Shown: piece after piece, positions 1 through 8,678 of the stretch | How positions within the stretch are numbered: the stretch's first letter is position 1 | Layout of the letters: the number at the start of each line of letters is the position of its first letter | NCBI GenBank assembly: GCA_046328715.1 | Contig: JAXLWB010000034.1 | Location: forward strand, 1 to 64,000 | Source of the DNA: JAXLWB01 sp046328715 | GTDB taxonomy: Bacteria; Chloroflexota; Anaerolineae; Caldilineales; Caldilineaceae | Direction: 5' to 3' | DNA: 64,000 bases | Made by a program: the position numbers and the translations under genes | The notes under the pieces: model-generated | The model's input: only the letters and a program-made list of their open reading frames with translations | The model's database searches: none | What the model was told of the DNA's origin: nothing

Positions 1-418
1 GGATGCGCGCATCGAAGCGGGGAATGTCGGGTGGCAGCGGGAATTCCAGCACATCATCCACATGCCAGCGCGAGATCGCCTGCCCCGGCTCGTTGCGAAT
101 CACATTCATGGCGTTAAACTTGGCTTTGGCACCCAACACCGCCTCAGCAATGCCGACGACCGCCGGGCGGGTGATCAATTCAGCAAAGATCGGGTCTGCC
201 TCGTGACAATAGCGCAGCACAAAGGTCGTGCCGGCGGCATAGGAAGTATGCTTGCTGTTGGGGTCAGGATTGAGGGCGAATTGGTCAGTTTTGGCACGTA
301 ACGCTGCCACATCGTCCGCCGAGAGCAGATTGGGAATCACGGCGCAGCCTTCGCGGAAGAATTCCTCCGCCATCTCAGTCAGTGGTTGTGGTGAGGGTGT
401 ACTGGGGTTCATGTTCAT
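1..418 (-). CDS. Phytanoyl-CoA dioxygenase (PhyH) family protein, C-terminus cut by window edge
   Basis: This minus-strand reading frame is open from an ATG at 418 to the window edge, about 139 codons. It is the N-terminal half of a PhyH-type Fe(II)/2-oxoglutarate oxygenase. The frame opens with a helix of the EFFREGCAVIPNLLS type. Near residue 125 it has the facial-triad start W-H-V-D-D (His-x-Asp), and the distal His and Arg lie beyond the edge. A second ATG two codons in (412) is also possible. PhyH proteins hydroxylate varied small substrates, so the substrate cannot be read from the sequence. Two more PhyH genes lie at 18281 and 55040, and a composite repeat found beside the 18281 gene also sits just upstream of this one. 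Confidence 0.8.
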   Translation of the reverse strand, partial: MNMNPSTPSPQPLTEMAEEFFREGCAVIPNLLSADDVAALRAKTDQFALNPDPNSKHTSYAAGTTFVLRYCHEADPIFAELITRPAVVGIAEAVLGAKAKFNAMNVIRNEPGQAISRWHVDDVLEFPLPPDIPRFDARI

Positions 419-472
419 TGGTAATGACTCCTTTGTCTCATCTTTATCACTAGTTATTTGAGGGCGAAAAAT

Positions 473-660
473 CTTTGCAAACAGAGCAAATTTTTCAGTC
501 CATTCCGTGTTCCTTGATTTCCGTGTTTATGAAAAAGATTTTGTAAACACGGAAATCAGGGAACACGGAAGTTTTATTTATTGGGCTTCGACGTGTCCTT
601 CGACAAGCTCAGGACACGAACACCGAGCCTGTCGAGGTGCAGCTTCACTAGACAAATAGA
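473..660. repeat. Composite intergenic repeat, copy 1
   Basis: Two hairpins lie side by side. The first has 27-base arms at 503-529 and 544-570, starting TTCCGTGTTCCTTG, with one G-T pair. The second, at about 586-640, carries the CCTTCGACAAGCTCAGGAC / GAGCCTGTCGAGG pair. The same two hairpins in the same order occur at 19076-19265. Such TTCGACAAGCTCAGG units are known as dispersed palindromic repeats in many bacteria; here they are joined to a second hairpin. Confidence 0.85.
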
Positions 661-701
661 TAATGCAATTAAAACTGGCACAACTGTGGAGCAGGCACGT
701 C

Positions 702-1484
702 TCATCCACTCACCGTCCACCCAGCGTCCACTGTCAGCACATCGCCGGTGATATAGGTGGCCCCATCGCCAAGCAAAAAGAGCGCCGCCTTGGCTACCTC
801 TTCCGCCTCGATCATATCTTCAGCTAGCGGCTGCTTGACCTTCATATAATCCAGGATCGTCTGGTTTTGCTGGGCGCGGGCGCTCATCGGAGTGCGGATC
901 AGGGCCGGGGCGATGGCGTTGACGCGAATCTTGTGCGGGGCATAATAGGCGGCCATCGACTTGCTGAGGGCAAGGATCGCACCTTTGCTGGCGGCATAAG
1001 CGTGGGTGGCAAAGTGTTTCGCTTCGGGCGAGAAGCCCAAGACGCTCGCCATATTGAGAATGGCACCCCGCTGCCCGTTTTCCTGCAAAGGTTGCGCCAG
1101 CATCTGACGCAAGACCGCGCGGCACATCAAAAACTGGCTTTTGACGTTAGTATCCAGCGTCATATCCCAGCCATCCTCGCTGCATTCGTGGAGTGGCCCA
1201 TCGCCGAAACGCCGTCCGCTGATCCCCGCCACGTTGAAGAGCGCATCGATCCGCCCATAGCGCGCCACACAACGCTCCACCACCGCTTCAACTTCTGCTG
1301 CTTTGGTCAATTCGGCAGGCTGAAAATCGCAATCGCCACCCAGATTGCGCAACTCGTCAGCCAGGGCTTGGCAATTTTGCGCCGTTCGACTACTAAAGAA
1401 GACTATGTTGCCTTGCTCGACTGCCAGGCGTGCCGTGGCGGCAGCGATGCCAGTTGAACCAGTGATCAGGTAGATTTTTGTCAT
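702..1484 (-). CDS. Short-chain dehydrogenase/reductase (SDR)
   Basis: A 260-residue classical SDR, cytoplasmic, catalysing NAD(P)-dependent oxidation or reduction of an alcohol or keto group. The cofactor motif near residue 8 is TGSTGIAAATA, so the usual third glycine of TGxxxGIG is replaced by alanine. NVAG lies at 84-87, Asn113 is present, and the catalytic Ser147-Tyr163-xxx-Lys167 set is complete (YAASK). The C-terminal GDVLTVDAG is typical of the family. The gene stands alone, divergent from the sialidase at 1771. Sugar or sugar-acid dehydrogenase activity is plausible from the neighbours, but the substrate is unknown. Confidence 0.9.
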   Translation of the reverse strand: MTKIYLITGSTGIAAATARLAVEQGNIVFFSSRTAQNCQALADELRNLGGDCDFQPAELTKAAEVEAVVERCVARYGRIDALFNVAGISGRRFGDGPLHECSEDGWDMTLDTNVKSQFLMCRAVLRQMLAQPLQENGQRGAILNMASVLGFSPEAKHFATHAYAASKGAILALSKSMAAYYAPHKIRVNAIAPALIRTPMSARAQQNQTILDYMKVKQPLAEDMIEAEEVAKAALFLLGDGATYITGDVLTVDAGWTVSG

Positions 1485-1770
1485 AAATTCTATGCATTTG
1501 CAAAAAGCAAAAGATTGGACGATGGTCGAGCGATGGGAGTGAGGAGTCTATTATACTTCGAGAGTCAGCTCTGCATGAAAAGCAGTGCATAGGATTGAGA
1601 TGCTTCCAGCCAATGAAATCTGTTTTGTAAACGAACCCAATCACGATATGATCAAGCCCTTCCATTTGTTACGATACTGCGGTGCTCATTCGGAGCGGAC
1701 CTGAAGGAGACATGACCTGCTATCCTACTGAAACAGTATCCTACACTCACTTTAATCGAAGGAGTCAAAG

Positions 1771-2901
1771 ATGGCTCAACAACTCAATGCACAACATGGC
1801 ATCGTCTGTCGACTGGCAGACGAGCGTTTTGGCTATTTTGGCTGGCCCACGGTGGCGCGGCTCGACGCTGGCACCTTGATTGTTGCCAGCTCTGGGCTGC
1901 GTAGCACCCACGTTTGCCCGTGGGGCAAAACAGTGCTCAACCTCAGCCAGGATGAGGGACGCACCTGGTCACCGCCACAGGTGATCAACGACTCGCCGCT
2001 TGATGACCGTGACGCTGGCGTGGTCAACCTGGGTGGTCAGCGGCTACTGGTGAGTTGGTTCACCACCGACAATCGCGCCTATCTCGACGATGCCCATTTG
2101 CGCCAACTTTTTGGCGATGCTGAGGCCGAAAGTTGGCGACCGACGCTCGCAGCGATCAGCGATGAGCAAGTGGCGCAGCATCAAGGCTCGTGGGTGATGG
2201 TGAGCGAGGATGCTGGCACAAGTTGGGGTGCGCCGATCCGCGTACCGGTTTCATCCCCGCATGGACCAATCCGGCTGCGCAATGGTGACTTGTTCTATCT
2301 CGGCAAGCCTTTTGCCGTTGCGGACGATATGCAACACGCACCAATTACTGCCGCCCGCAGCATGGATGGCGGTGACACCTGGCAGATTGTGGGGAGCGTA
2401 CCGCTTTGTCCCGGCACTGTCTCTGGTAGCTATCACGAAGCGCACGTTGTCGAACTGCCTAACGGCAAATTGATCGGTGCCATCCGCCTGGAAAATTGTC
2501 CGGGGGAAAATGGCGACGTGACCCAAGCCGGGTTGATCCATTTCAGCACGTTACTCAGCGGATCGAGCGACGGTGGACAGACGTGGTCGTTGCCGCGCTC
2601 GCTGGGCTACGGCTCGCCGCCCCATTTGTTGCGCCATTCCAGTGGTGCGCTGATCATCACCTATGGTTATCGCAAAGAGGACGTTGGCCAGCGCGCTGGC
2701 ATCAGCTACGACGACGGCCAAAGCTGGGAATGGGATTGGATCGTCCGCAACGACGCACCCGACTGGGATCTTGGCTACCCATCGACCGTCGAACTGGGTG
2801 ATGGCAGCCTCTTGAGCGTTTATTACCAAAAGTTTGCAGCTGGCGAGCATTGTTCACTACTCTGGTCACGCTGGCAATTGCCAGTGAAGGCGACATTGTG
2901 A
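1771..2901 (+). CDS. Sialidase-like BNR/Asp-box six-bladed propeller protein
   Basis: A 376-residue protein with five Asp-box motifs (SxDxGxTW type): LSQDEGRTWS, VSEDAGTSWG, RSMDGGDTWQ, GSSDGGQTWS and ISYDDGQSWE. This spacing is typical of the exo-alpha-sialidase fold. It has no signal peptide, so it is either cytoplasmic or not a secreted glycan hydrolase. The start at 1771 is supported by GAAGGAG eight bases upstream. The stop codon overlaps the start of the sulfatase by one base (TGATG), so the two are probably translated together. Many proteins of this type in environmental bacteria have no proven sialidase activity. Confidence 0.8.
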   Translation: MAQQLNAQHGIVCRLADERFGYFGWPTVARLDAGTLIVASSGLRSTHVCPWGKTVLNLSQDEGRTWSPPQVINDSPLDDRDAGVVNLGGQRLLVSWFTTDNRAYLDDAHLRQLFGDAEAESWRPTLAAISDEQVAQHQGSWVMVSEDAGTSWGAPIRVPVSSPHGPIRLRNGDLFYLGKPFAVADDMQHAPITAARSMDGGDTWQIVGSVPLCPGTVSGSYHEAHVVELPNGKLIGAIRLENCPGENGDVTQAGLIHFSTLLSGSSDGGQTWSLPRSLGYGSPPHLLRHSSGALIITYGYRKEDVGQRAGISYDDGQSWEWDWIVRNDAPDWDLGYPSTVELGDGSLLSVYYQKFAAGEHCSLLWSRWQLPVKATL

Positions 2902-4412
2902 TGCCCAACCTACTTTACATCCACACCGACCAACACAACCCCTACGTCACCGGCTGCTATGGCGACCCGCTCGTCGAGACCCCCAACCTGGATCGCTTGG
3001 CTGCGGGCGGCGTGCGCTTTGAAAATGTCTATTGCCCATCACCCATCTGCGTCCCCTCGCGCATGGCCAGCTTGAGCGGGCGACACCCCTATCAGAACCA
3101 GGTCTGGACCAACAACCACATTCTTGATTCCGCCATCCCAACGCTTGCCCATGCGATGGGTGCAGCCGGCTATCGACCGATCCTGGTCGGGCGGATGCAC
3201 TCCGTCGGGCCGGATCAGTTGCATGGCTATGCCGAGCGGCGCGTGGGCGATCATGGACCCAACCACATCGGCGGTCGTGGGGCGGATCGGGGCGCATTGG
3301 ATGGGACGGCTGGCCCCGACTGCATCAGCCTGCTCAAATCTGGCGCGGGACAGTCAGCCTATCAGGTGCATGACGAGGCGGTGGCGGCGGAGACGGTGGC
3401 TTTGCTCAATCAATTGGGCCAACAGAAACAAGCAACGGGGCAAATCGAACCCTTTAGCATCAGCGTCGGCATGATGCTGCCCCATGCCCCCTTTGTCGCC
3501 CGGCCACAGGATTTTGAACGTTACCGGAATCGGATCTCCTTGCCAAGCAAACGCACCCCCTTTGCCCAAGTTGACCATGCCTTTTTGCGTGCGTGGCGTA
3601 CCCATACGGGCATTGTCGAAGTCAGCGATGCGGAGATTTTGCGTGCGCGTGCTGCCTATTGGGGGTTGGTCCACCGCGTCGATTGTTTGGTCGGCGAAAT
3701 TTTGGATGCCTTACACGCCAATGGCCTGGCCGAGAACACGCTGATCGTCTACACCTCCGATCACGGGGATATGGTCGGTGAGCATGATCTCTGGTGGAAA
3801 CATGTATTTTACGAAGAATCGGTCAAAGTGCCCCTGATCATGCAGTGGCCCGGGGTGATTGAGGCGGGGCAAGTCTGTCAACGGGTGGTCAGTTCCTTGG
3901 ATCTCACGGCGACACTGTTGGATGCGCTAGGTGCGCCAGCCTTACCGAATTCGCCAGGGCGCAGTCTCTTGGGGTTGGTCGCGTCAGCAGAAACAACTGA
4001 TCCTTCGCGAAACAGTGGAAGGCAAGGCGGGGATCAATGGGAGGACGTGGCCTTTTCGGAGTATTGCGCCGATGAGTATGTGCCAAGCGAGATCGATGGT
4101 GGCAAGACCTACCAACGGATGATCCGACAAGGCGAGTGGAAGTTGATCTACTATCACGGCTTGCCCACCCAACTTTTCAACCTAGCCGAAGACCCAGGCG
4201 AACGAGTGGATCGCACGAACGACCCCGCCTGTCAAACCATCCACCAGGCATTGATTGCGCGTCTGTTGGATGGCTGGCCACCCGAACAGATCGCCAGCAA
4301 AATGGCGACGCAACGAGCCGAAAACGCCATCCTGCGATCCTGGGCGCAACAAACCCAACCAACCGATCAATACCGCTGGCCGTTGAAGGCAGAGATGAAT
4401 TATCTGTTGTAA
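2901..4412 (+). CDS. Sulfatase (type I, formylglycine-dependent)
   Basis: A 503-residue sulfatase of the alkaline-phosphatase superfamily, hydrolysing sulfate esters. The start at 2901 overlaps the sialidase stop. The signature C-V-P-S-R at Cys50-Arg54 is the site converted to formylglycine by an FGE or anSME enzyme, and neither is encoded in the window. The N-terminal metal site reads TDQH, with Gln in place of the second Asp of the usual DD; the C-terminal metal site is TSDHGDMVGEHDLWWKH. No signal peptide is visible, so it may act on imported sulfated sugars. A longer upstream start would run inside the sialidase gene and has no better ribosome site. Confidence 0.92.
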   Translation: MPNLLYIHTDQHNPYVTGCYGDPLVETPNLDRLAAGGVRFENVYCPSPICVPSRMASLSGRHPYQNQVWTNNHILDSAIPTLAHAMGAAGYRPILVGRMHSVGPDQLHGYAERRVGDHGPNHIGGRGADRGALDGTAGPDCISLLKSGAGQSAYQVHDEAVAAETVALLNQLGQQKQATGQIEPFSISVGMMLPHAPFVARPQDFERYRNRISLPSKRTPFAQVDHAFLRAWRTHTGIVEVSDAEILRARAAYWGLVHRVDCLVGEILDALHANGLAENTLIVYTSDHGDMVGEHDLWWKHVFYEESVKVPLIMQWPGVIEAGQVCQRVVSSLDLTATLLDALGAPALPNSPGRSLLGLVASAETTDPSRNSGRQGGDQWEDVAFSEYCADEYVPSEIDGGKTYQRMIRQGEWKLIYYHGLPTQLFNLAEDPGERVDRTNDPACQTIHQALIARLLDGWPPEQIASKMATQRAENAILRSWAQQTQPTDQYRWPLKAEMNYLL

Positions 4413-4600
4413 AAGTATTCGCTCCACGATGGAAAGCGTGGGTATGTGCGTTCCTCACCAGGACAGGCGCACTGGCGCAATGCTGTTGATCGATCCAAGC
4501 CATTGACGCCAGTGCGTCGCATAAGATCTTGCCGAACTGCTGGCCCACGCCGATTTTTGATTGGTGTAGACGCAATTGAACAACAATTACGGAGAAAATT

Positions 4601-5746
4601 ATGCCCAATGGTACTCAAGTTGCTTGTTACTATTTCCCAAACTACCACGTCGATCCACGCAACGAGCGCGACCACGGAGCGGGCTGGACGGAATGGGAAT
4701 TGGTGCGGCGGGCCGAGCCACGCTTTGCCGGACATCAACAACCGCGTGTGCCAATCTGGGGCTACGAAGATGAATCGGACCCGGCGGTGATGGCGAAAAA
4801 GATCGCTGCGGCTGCCAATCATGGCATCGATGCATTCCTGTTTGACTGGTACTACTACGACGATGGCCCCTTTTTAGAACGTGGCTTGGAGCAAGGCTTT
4901 TTCGGCGCACCCAACCGTGATCGACTCAAATTTGCCCTGATGTGGGCCAATCACAACTGGGTCGATATCCATCCCGCCAAACGATCCACTGCCTTTCAAC
5001 ACGCCCATCTGCTCTACCCTGGCGCAGTGACGAGCGCCACCTTCGACGCCATTGTCGAACTGGTGATTGAACGCTACTTCAAACACCCCTGCTACTGGTT
5101 GATCGACGGCTGCCCTTACTTTTCGATCTACGAGTTGCACACCTTGATCGAGGGATTGGGTGGGGTAGCGGCGACGCGTGATGCCCTGGCCCACTTTCGC
5201 GCACGCGTCAAAGCGGCGGGGTTTCCCGATCTACATCTGAATGACGTGGCGTGGGATCTGCCGCTGCTGCCGGGCGAAACCGCCATCGCCGACCCGCAAC
5301 ATATCCTCAGTGAGTTGGGTTTTGATAGTATCACCTCCTATGTGTGGATTCACCATGTGCCCTTGTCGAACTTTCCCGAAACGCCTTATCAACAGGTGAT
5401 GGCGACAGCGATTCAACATTGGCAGACCATCAGCGCGGCCTTCACCTTGCCCTATTTCCCGAATGTCAGCATGGGTTGGGATTCCAGCCCGCGCACGGTG
5501 CAGTCGGATCGTTTTGTGGATGCTGGCTATCCGTTCATGGCCACCTTGAGCGGCAACACGCCTGCCGCCTTCCAGCAGGCACTCGCGGCGGTCAAGCAGT
5601 TTCTCGATGCGCGCACCGGCCCGCGCATCTTTACCATCAACGCTTGGAACGAGTGGACCGAAGGCAGCTATCTGGAACCAGACACAGTCCACGGCATGGG
5701 CTATCTTGAAGCGATCCGTGCGGTCTTTGGCACCGCCGATGGGTGA
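4601..5746 (+). CDS. GH99-like / WbsX-family glycan-processing protein
   Basis: A 381-residue protein of the WbsX-like group related to GH99 (endo-alpha-mannosidase). Visible marks are the N-terminal CYYFPNYH, GWTEWE, a conserved FDWYYYDDG stretch near residue 86, and the C-terminal NAWNEWTEGSYLEPD, which holds the acidic residues expected at the active site. No signal peptide is seen. Start at 4601 follows GGAGA at seven bases. It follows the sulfatase by 188 bases on the same strand and may act on the same glycans. Family members are annotated as either hydrolases or O-antigen glycosyltransferases, so the reaction is open. Confidence 0.75.
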   Translation: MPNGTQVACYYFPNYHVDPRNERDHGAGWTEWELVRRAEPRFAGHQQPRVPIWGYEDESDPAVMAKKIAAAANHGIDAFLFDWYYYDDGPFLERGLEQGFFGAPNRDRLKFALMWANHNWVDIHPAKRSTAFQHAHLLYPGAVTSATFDAIVELVIERYFKHPCYWLIDGCPYFSIYELHTLIEGLGGVAATRDALAHFRARVKAAGFPDLHLNDVAWDLPLLPGETAIADPQHILSELGFDSITSYVWIHHVPLSNFPETPYQQVMATAIQHWQTISAAFTLPYFPNVSMGWDSSPRTVQSDRFVDAGYPFMATLSGNTPAAFQQALAAVKQFLDARTGPRIFTINAWNEWTEGSYLEPDTVHGMGYLEAIRAVFGTADG

Positions 5747-5937
5747 GATGATCAGTGTGAACCGTTCGATTGAATTTAGATGAAGATTCCCGAGCCTCGC
5801 TGCACTCTGTTTTATTGAATAAAGGGAGTTGTGTGCTCACGCCCGGCATTTGATTATAGCCCGCTATCCAAATATAATTGCTGTGTTGCCCTCGACATCT
5901 GCAACGACTACATTTATCCCACACAAAGGAAAAGAGA

Positions 5938-6474
5938 ATGAGCAATTCATATGCCGCGCCCAAGGCCGGCTTCGATGAGGTCGCACTGACAGGATTGATC
6001 TCGCACGTGAAGGGCAAACCTGAAGCGGGCCAAACCGTCTGGAAAGCTTCTACTCATTGGATGGGCGGCCTGCAAAGCCAGGCCCAGATTCGTGATTTTA
6101 CGGTCACGATGGACGAGCCGAAGGCACTCGGCGGCTCCAACACCGGCCCCAACATGGTCGAGATGGTGCTGGGTGCCTATGGCTGCTGTCTGACCACGGG
6201 CTACGCCGCCAATGCGGCCCTGCGTGGCATCAAGTTGGATGACATTCAAATCGATCTGGAAGGCGATCTTGATCTGAATGGCTTTTTTGGCCTACAAGAT
6301 CCCGAACAATGTTGGCCTGGCTACACCAATGTGCGTGCCAAGGTACACTTGATCTCTGATAGTGCCACGCCAGAGCAGTTGCAAGAGTTGCATAACGCTG
6401 TAGTCAAAACGTCTCCGGTTGGTTCGATTTTGGCGCGACCGATCAACGTGACCACTGAATTGCAGAATGGGTAG
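5938..6474 (+). CDS. OsmC family protein
   Basis: A 178-residue OsmC-type protein, a family of cytoplasmic thiol peroxidases that reduce organic hydroperoxides. The central helix carries YGCCLTTGYAANAALRG, with adjacent cysteines where the family's first redox Cys lies. The second half has EQCWPGYTNVRAKVHL, so the other Cys is in a QCWPG context, unlike Ohr. The C-terminus CPxS-like region reads TSPVGSIL and lacks a Cys, so classical Ohr/OsmC peroxidase chemistry is uncertain. The ATG at 5938 follows AAAGGAAAAGAG; an in-frame upstream ATG at 5878 lacks such a site. Confidence 0.8.
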   Translation: MSNSYAAPKAGFDEVALTGLISHVKGKPEAGQTVWKASTHWMGGLQSQAQIRDFTVTMDEPKALGGSNTGPNMVEMVLGAYGCCLTTGYAANAALRGIKLDDIQIDLEGDLDLNGFFGLQDPEQCWPGYTNVRAKVHLISDSATPEQLQELHNAVVKTSPVGSILARPINVTTELQNG

Positions 6475-6481
6475 AGAGATT

Positions 6482-6534
6482 GGGATTGGAAGATTAGAAG
6501 ATTGCAGTGTGGAATCTTCTAATCTTCCAATCCC
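6482..6534. repeat. Perfect intergenic hairpin with tandem-repeat arms
   Basis: Arms at 6482-6503 and 6513-6534 pair perfectly over 22 bases around a 9-base loop. Each arm is built from near-repeats of GATTGGAA / GATTAGAA. It lies seven bases after the OsmC stop and could end transcription, although no clear U-tract follows. Confidence 0.85.
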
Positions 6535-6601
6535 TTAACCTCGTTGCAAAAAGTGTACAAAGCCACGGTCAAGCGTATTCCACGAAGAGGAACGAAACAC
6601 C

Positions 6602-8155
6602 ATGTACGACACGATCATCATCGGCGCAGGACATAACGGCTTAGTCACCGCCTTTTACCTGGCGCGGGCGGGGATGAAGGTGCTGATGCTCGAAGCTCGT
6701 CCGTTGGTCGGCGGTGCCTGCGTGACCGAAGAATTGCTTCCAGGCTTTCGCTTTTCGACCGGGGCCAATCTGGTCTGGTCGCTGCGCCCGCAGATCATCC
6801 GCGACATGCGCCTATATGAGCGAGGTTTGATCGTAGATACTCGCCAATTTCTGCGCCTGCTGCCCGATTACCGCTACATCTACTCAGGACGGCTCAATAG
6901 CGTAGCACCTGGCGCAGGTTTTGATGCCATGCAACAGGAGATCGCCAAGTTTTCGCTGACCGATGCCCAGGCATTTCCGCACTGGGTAGAATTTTGGAAT
7001 CGGGTCAGCAATATCTTTGGACCGTACCTGCTCAAACCTGCCCCGCATCTATATGAAATCTACAGCCAGTTGCACGATCCTGCTGACCGAGATGCGCTCG
7101 ATACGATCCTCACCTGTTCGCTCGCCACCATCGCCGACCGCTTCTTTGAATCCGACGTGATGCGCGACCAGGGCTCGCCCGCCGACATCGGGAACATCTA
7201 CGATGTCGATACTGGTTTGCTCACTGCCATCACCAATGCACTGGGGAGCTATAGCGAAACCGGCGAACCGGTCCCCAATGGCTATGTGCGCGGCGGCATG
7301 GGGACGATCACCGAGTTGATGATGCAGGCAGGACAGGAGCATGGGGTGGGGATCCAGACCAACGCGCCAGTCAAGCGCCTCGTGGTTGAAGATGGCACTG
7401 TGGTCGGGGTTGAGCTGATGTCGGGCGAGACGATCCGGGCCAAGACCGTTATCTCCAATCTCGACCCCAAACGTACCTTCCTCAAACTGGTGGATGCCGA
7501 GCAGTTACCGCCAGCGTTTCGGCGACGAGTGCAGGCATTGCGCACCGAGACCGGTACTTGCATCAAGTTGCATTGTGCGCTCAATCAATTCCCCCAATGC
7601 CGAATTCAGGGCGACTTGAGCGAAAGCCAACTGCGCGGGGCCACCTTAATCCTCGCCCCCAATCCGTAACTATCGCCTTGCCACCTGGCGCGCCGCCGAA
7701 GCGGCGATCTGCCCGATGCGCCGATTATTGCGGCCTTTGTGCCCAGCGTCTACGATCCCTCGCTGGCCCTTGCCGGTTATTACACCTGGTCGGCCTATAT
7801 CACCTGGGTGCCGATTCATCCCAATCGGGGCAGTTGGGCTGAGCTCAAAAGCGAGATGGCAGATCGCATCTTCAAACTGATGGATCACTAAGCCGCGAAT
7901 TCAGCCGCTCGGTGCATGATTATGTACTCTTTACCCCAGCCGATCTTGAGCAGCGGCGTTGACCGATGGCAACATCCATCATGTAGATGGCCATGCCCAC
8001 CAGATGCTCTGGCAACGCCCTCTCCCCGAATTGGCCCAATACACCCGCCGCTTGCCAATCTCTATCTCTGCGGTGCCGGGATGCATCCGTGGGGCGAGGT
8101 GAATGGTGGGCCGGGATATAACGCCGCGCAACGGGTGCTCGTCCATTTGTCATGA
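6602..8155 (+). pseudogene. Phytoene-dehydrogenase-like FAD oxidoreductase, broken by frameshifts
   Basis: The frame starting at 6602 encodes 355 residues: the FAD Rossmann motif IIIGAGHNGLVTAFYLARAG, then VGGACVTEELLPGFRFS, the pattern of NAD(P)/FAD-dependent phytoene-dehydrogenase-like enzymes. It stops at 7669, but homologous sequence continues. GYYTWSAYITWVP appears in another frame at about 7700-7890. A third frame at about 7950-8155 carries DGNIHHVDGHAHQMLW, then PPLANLYLCGAGMHPWGEV and GPGYNAAQ, the conserved C-terminal FAD-contact region. At least three small indels therefore split a gene of about 515 codons. They may be real decay or read errors, since the two following genes show the same damage. 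Confidence 0.8.
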
Positions 8156-8196
8156 TATGAGGATTTGAACAGTATAAACCAGGAGCCACAGACCCA

Positions 8197-8589
8197 ATGT
8201 TAACTTCCGTTCGCCAACTCCAGCTATGCCATCGTCCTCTGCGACGATATGCCACAGTATGAAAGCCTTCTACCGCGATCTCTTTGCCTTTCCGATTGAT
8301 TCTGAATCGGAAACCAGCCTGGCCTTTCGGGCCGGTTCAGTCTTGATGGCCCTGCGCCAACGCACGTGACTATGATGGCCAAGGTGTACGCCCAGAGCTA
8401 CCCGGTGTGCAGCTTGCTTTCTCGTTTCACCAGCCGGAAGTGGATCTCTGTTATCAACAACTGCTGGCAGAGGATACCGATTATCGATCCGCCGACCGAC
8501 CAGCCCCGTGGTCATCGCACCTGCTATTTCTCGATCCAGAAGGTAATATCCTTGAAGTCTATGCTGAAATCTCTAGAATGGAACGATGA
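8197..8589 (+). pseudogene. VOC (glyoxalase/bleomycin-resistance) family gene, frameshifted
   Basis: Pieces of one small VOC protein are spread over three frames. After ATG 8197 comes SYAIVLCDDM. Another frame (from 8259) gives MKAFYRDLFAFP followed by a stop at 8370. A third frame gives VRPELPGVQLAFSFHQPEVD and ends LLFLDPEGNILEVYAEI with a stop at 8587. The order and the DPEGNxLEVY ending match vicinal-oxygen-chelate proteins of about 125 residues. An AGGAG site lies ten bases before 8197. Metal ligands cannot be assigned because of the breaks. Confidence 0.7.
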
Positions 8590-8678
8590 CGCAGATGACG
8601 CAGATAAGATAATCCGAAAATCCGGCTGTTATCAGCCCAATCCGTTATCCTTTTCTACCTCCCCCATTGGAGGAAACG

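Noticed and set aside
867..1457. Open frames opposite the SDR gene
   Set aside because: The minus-strand SDR has all catalytic residues; the opposite reading has no recognisable motif.
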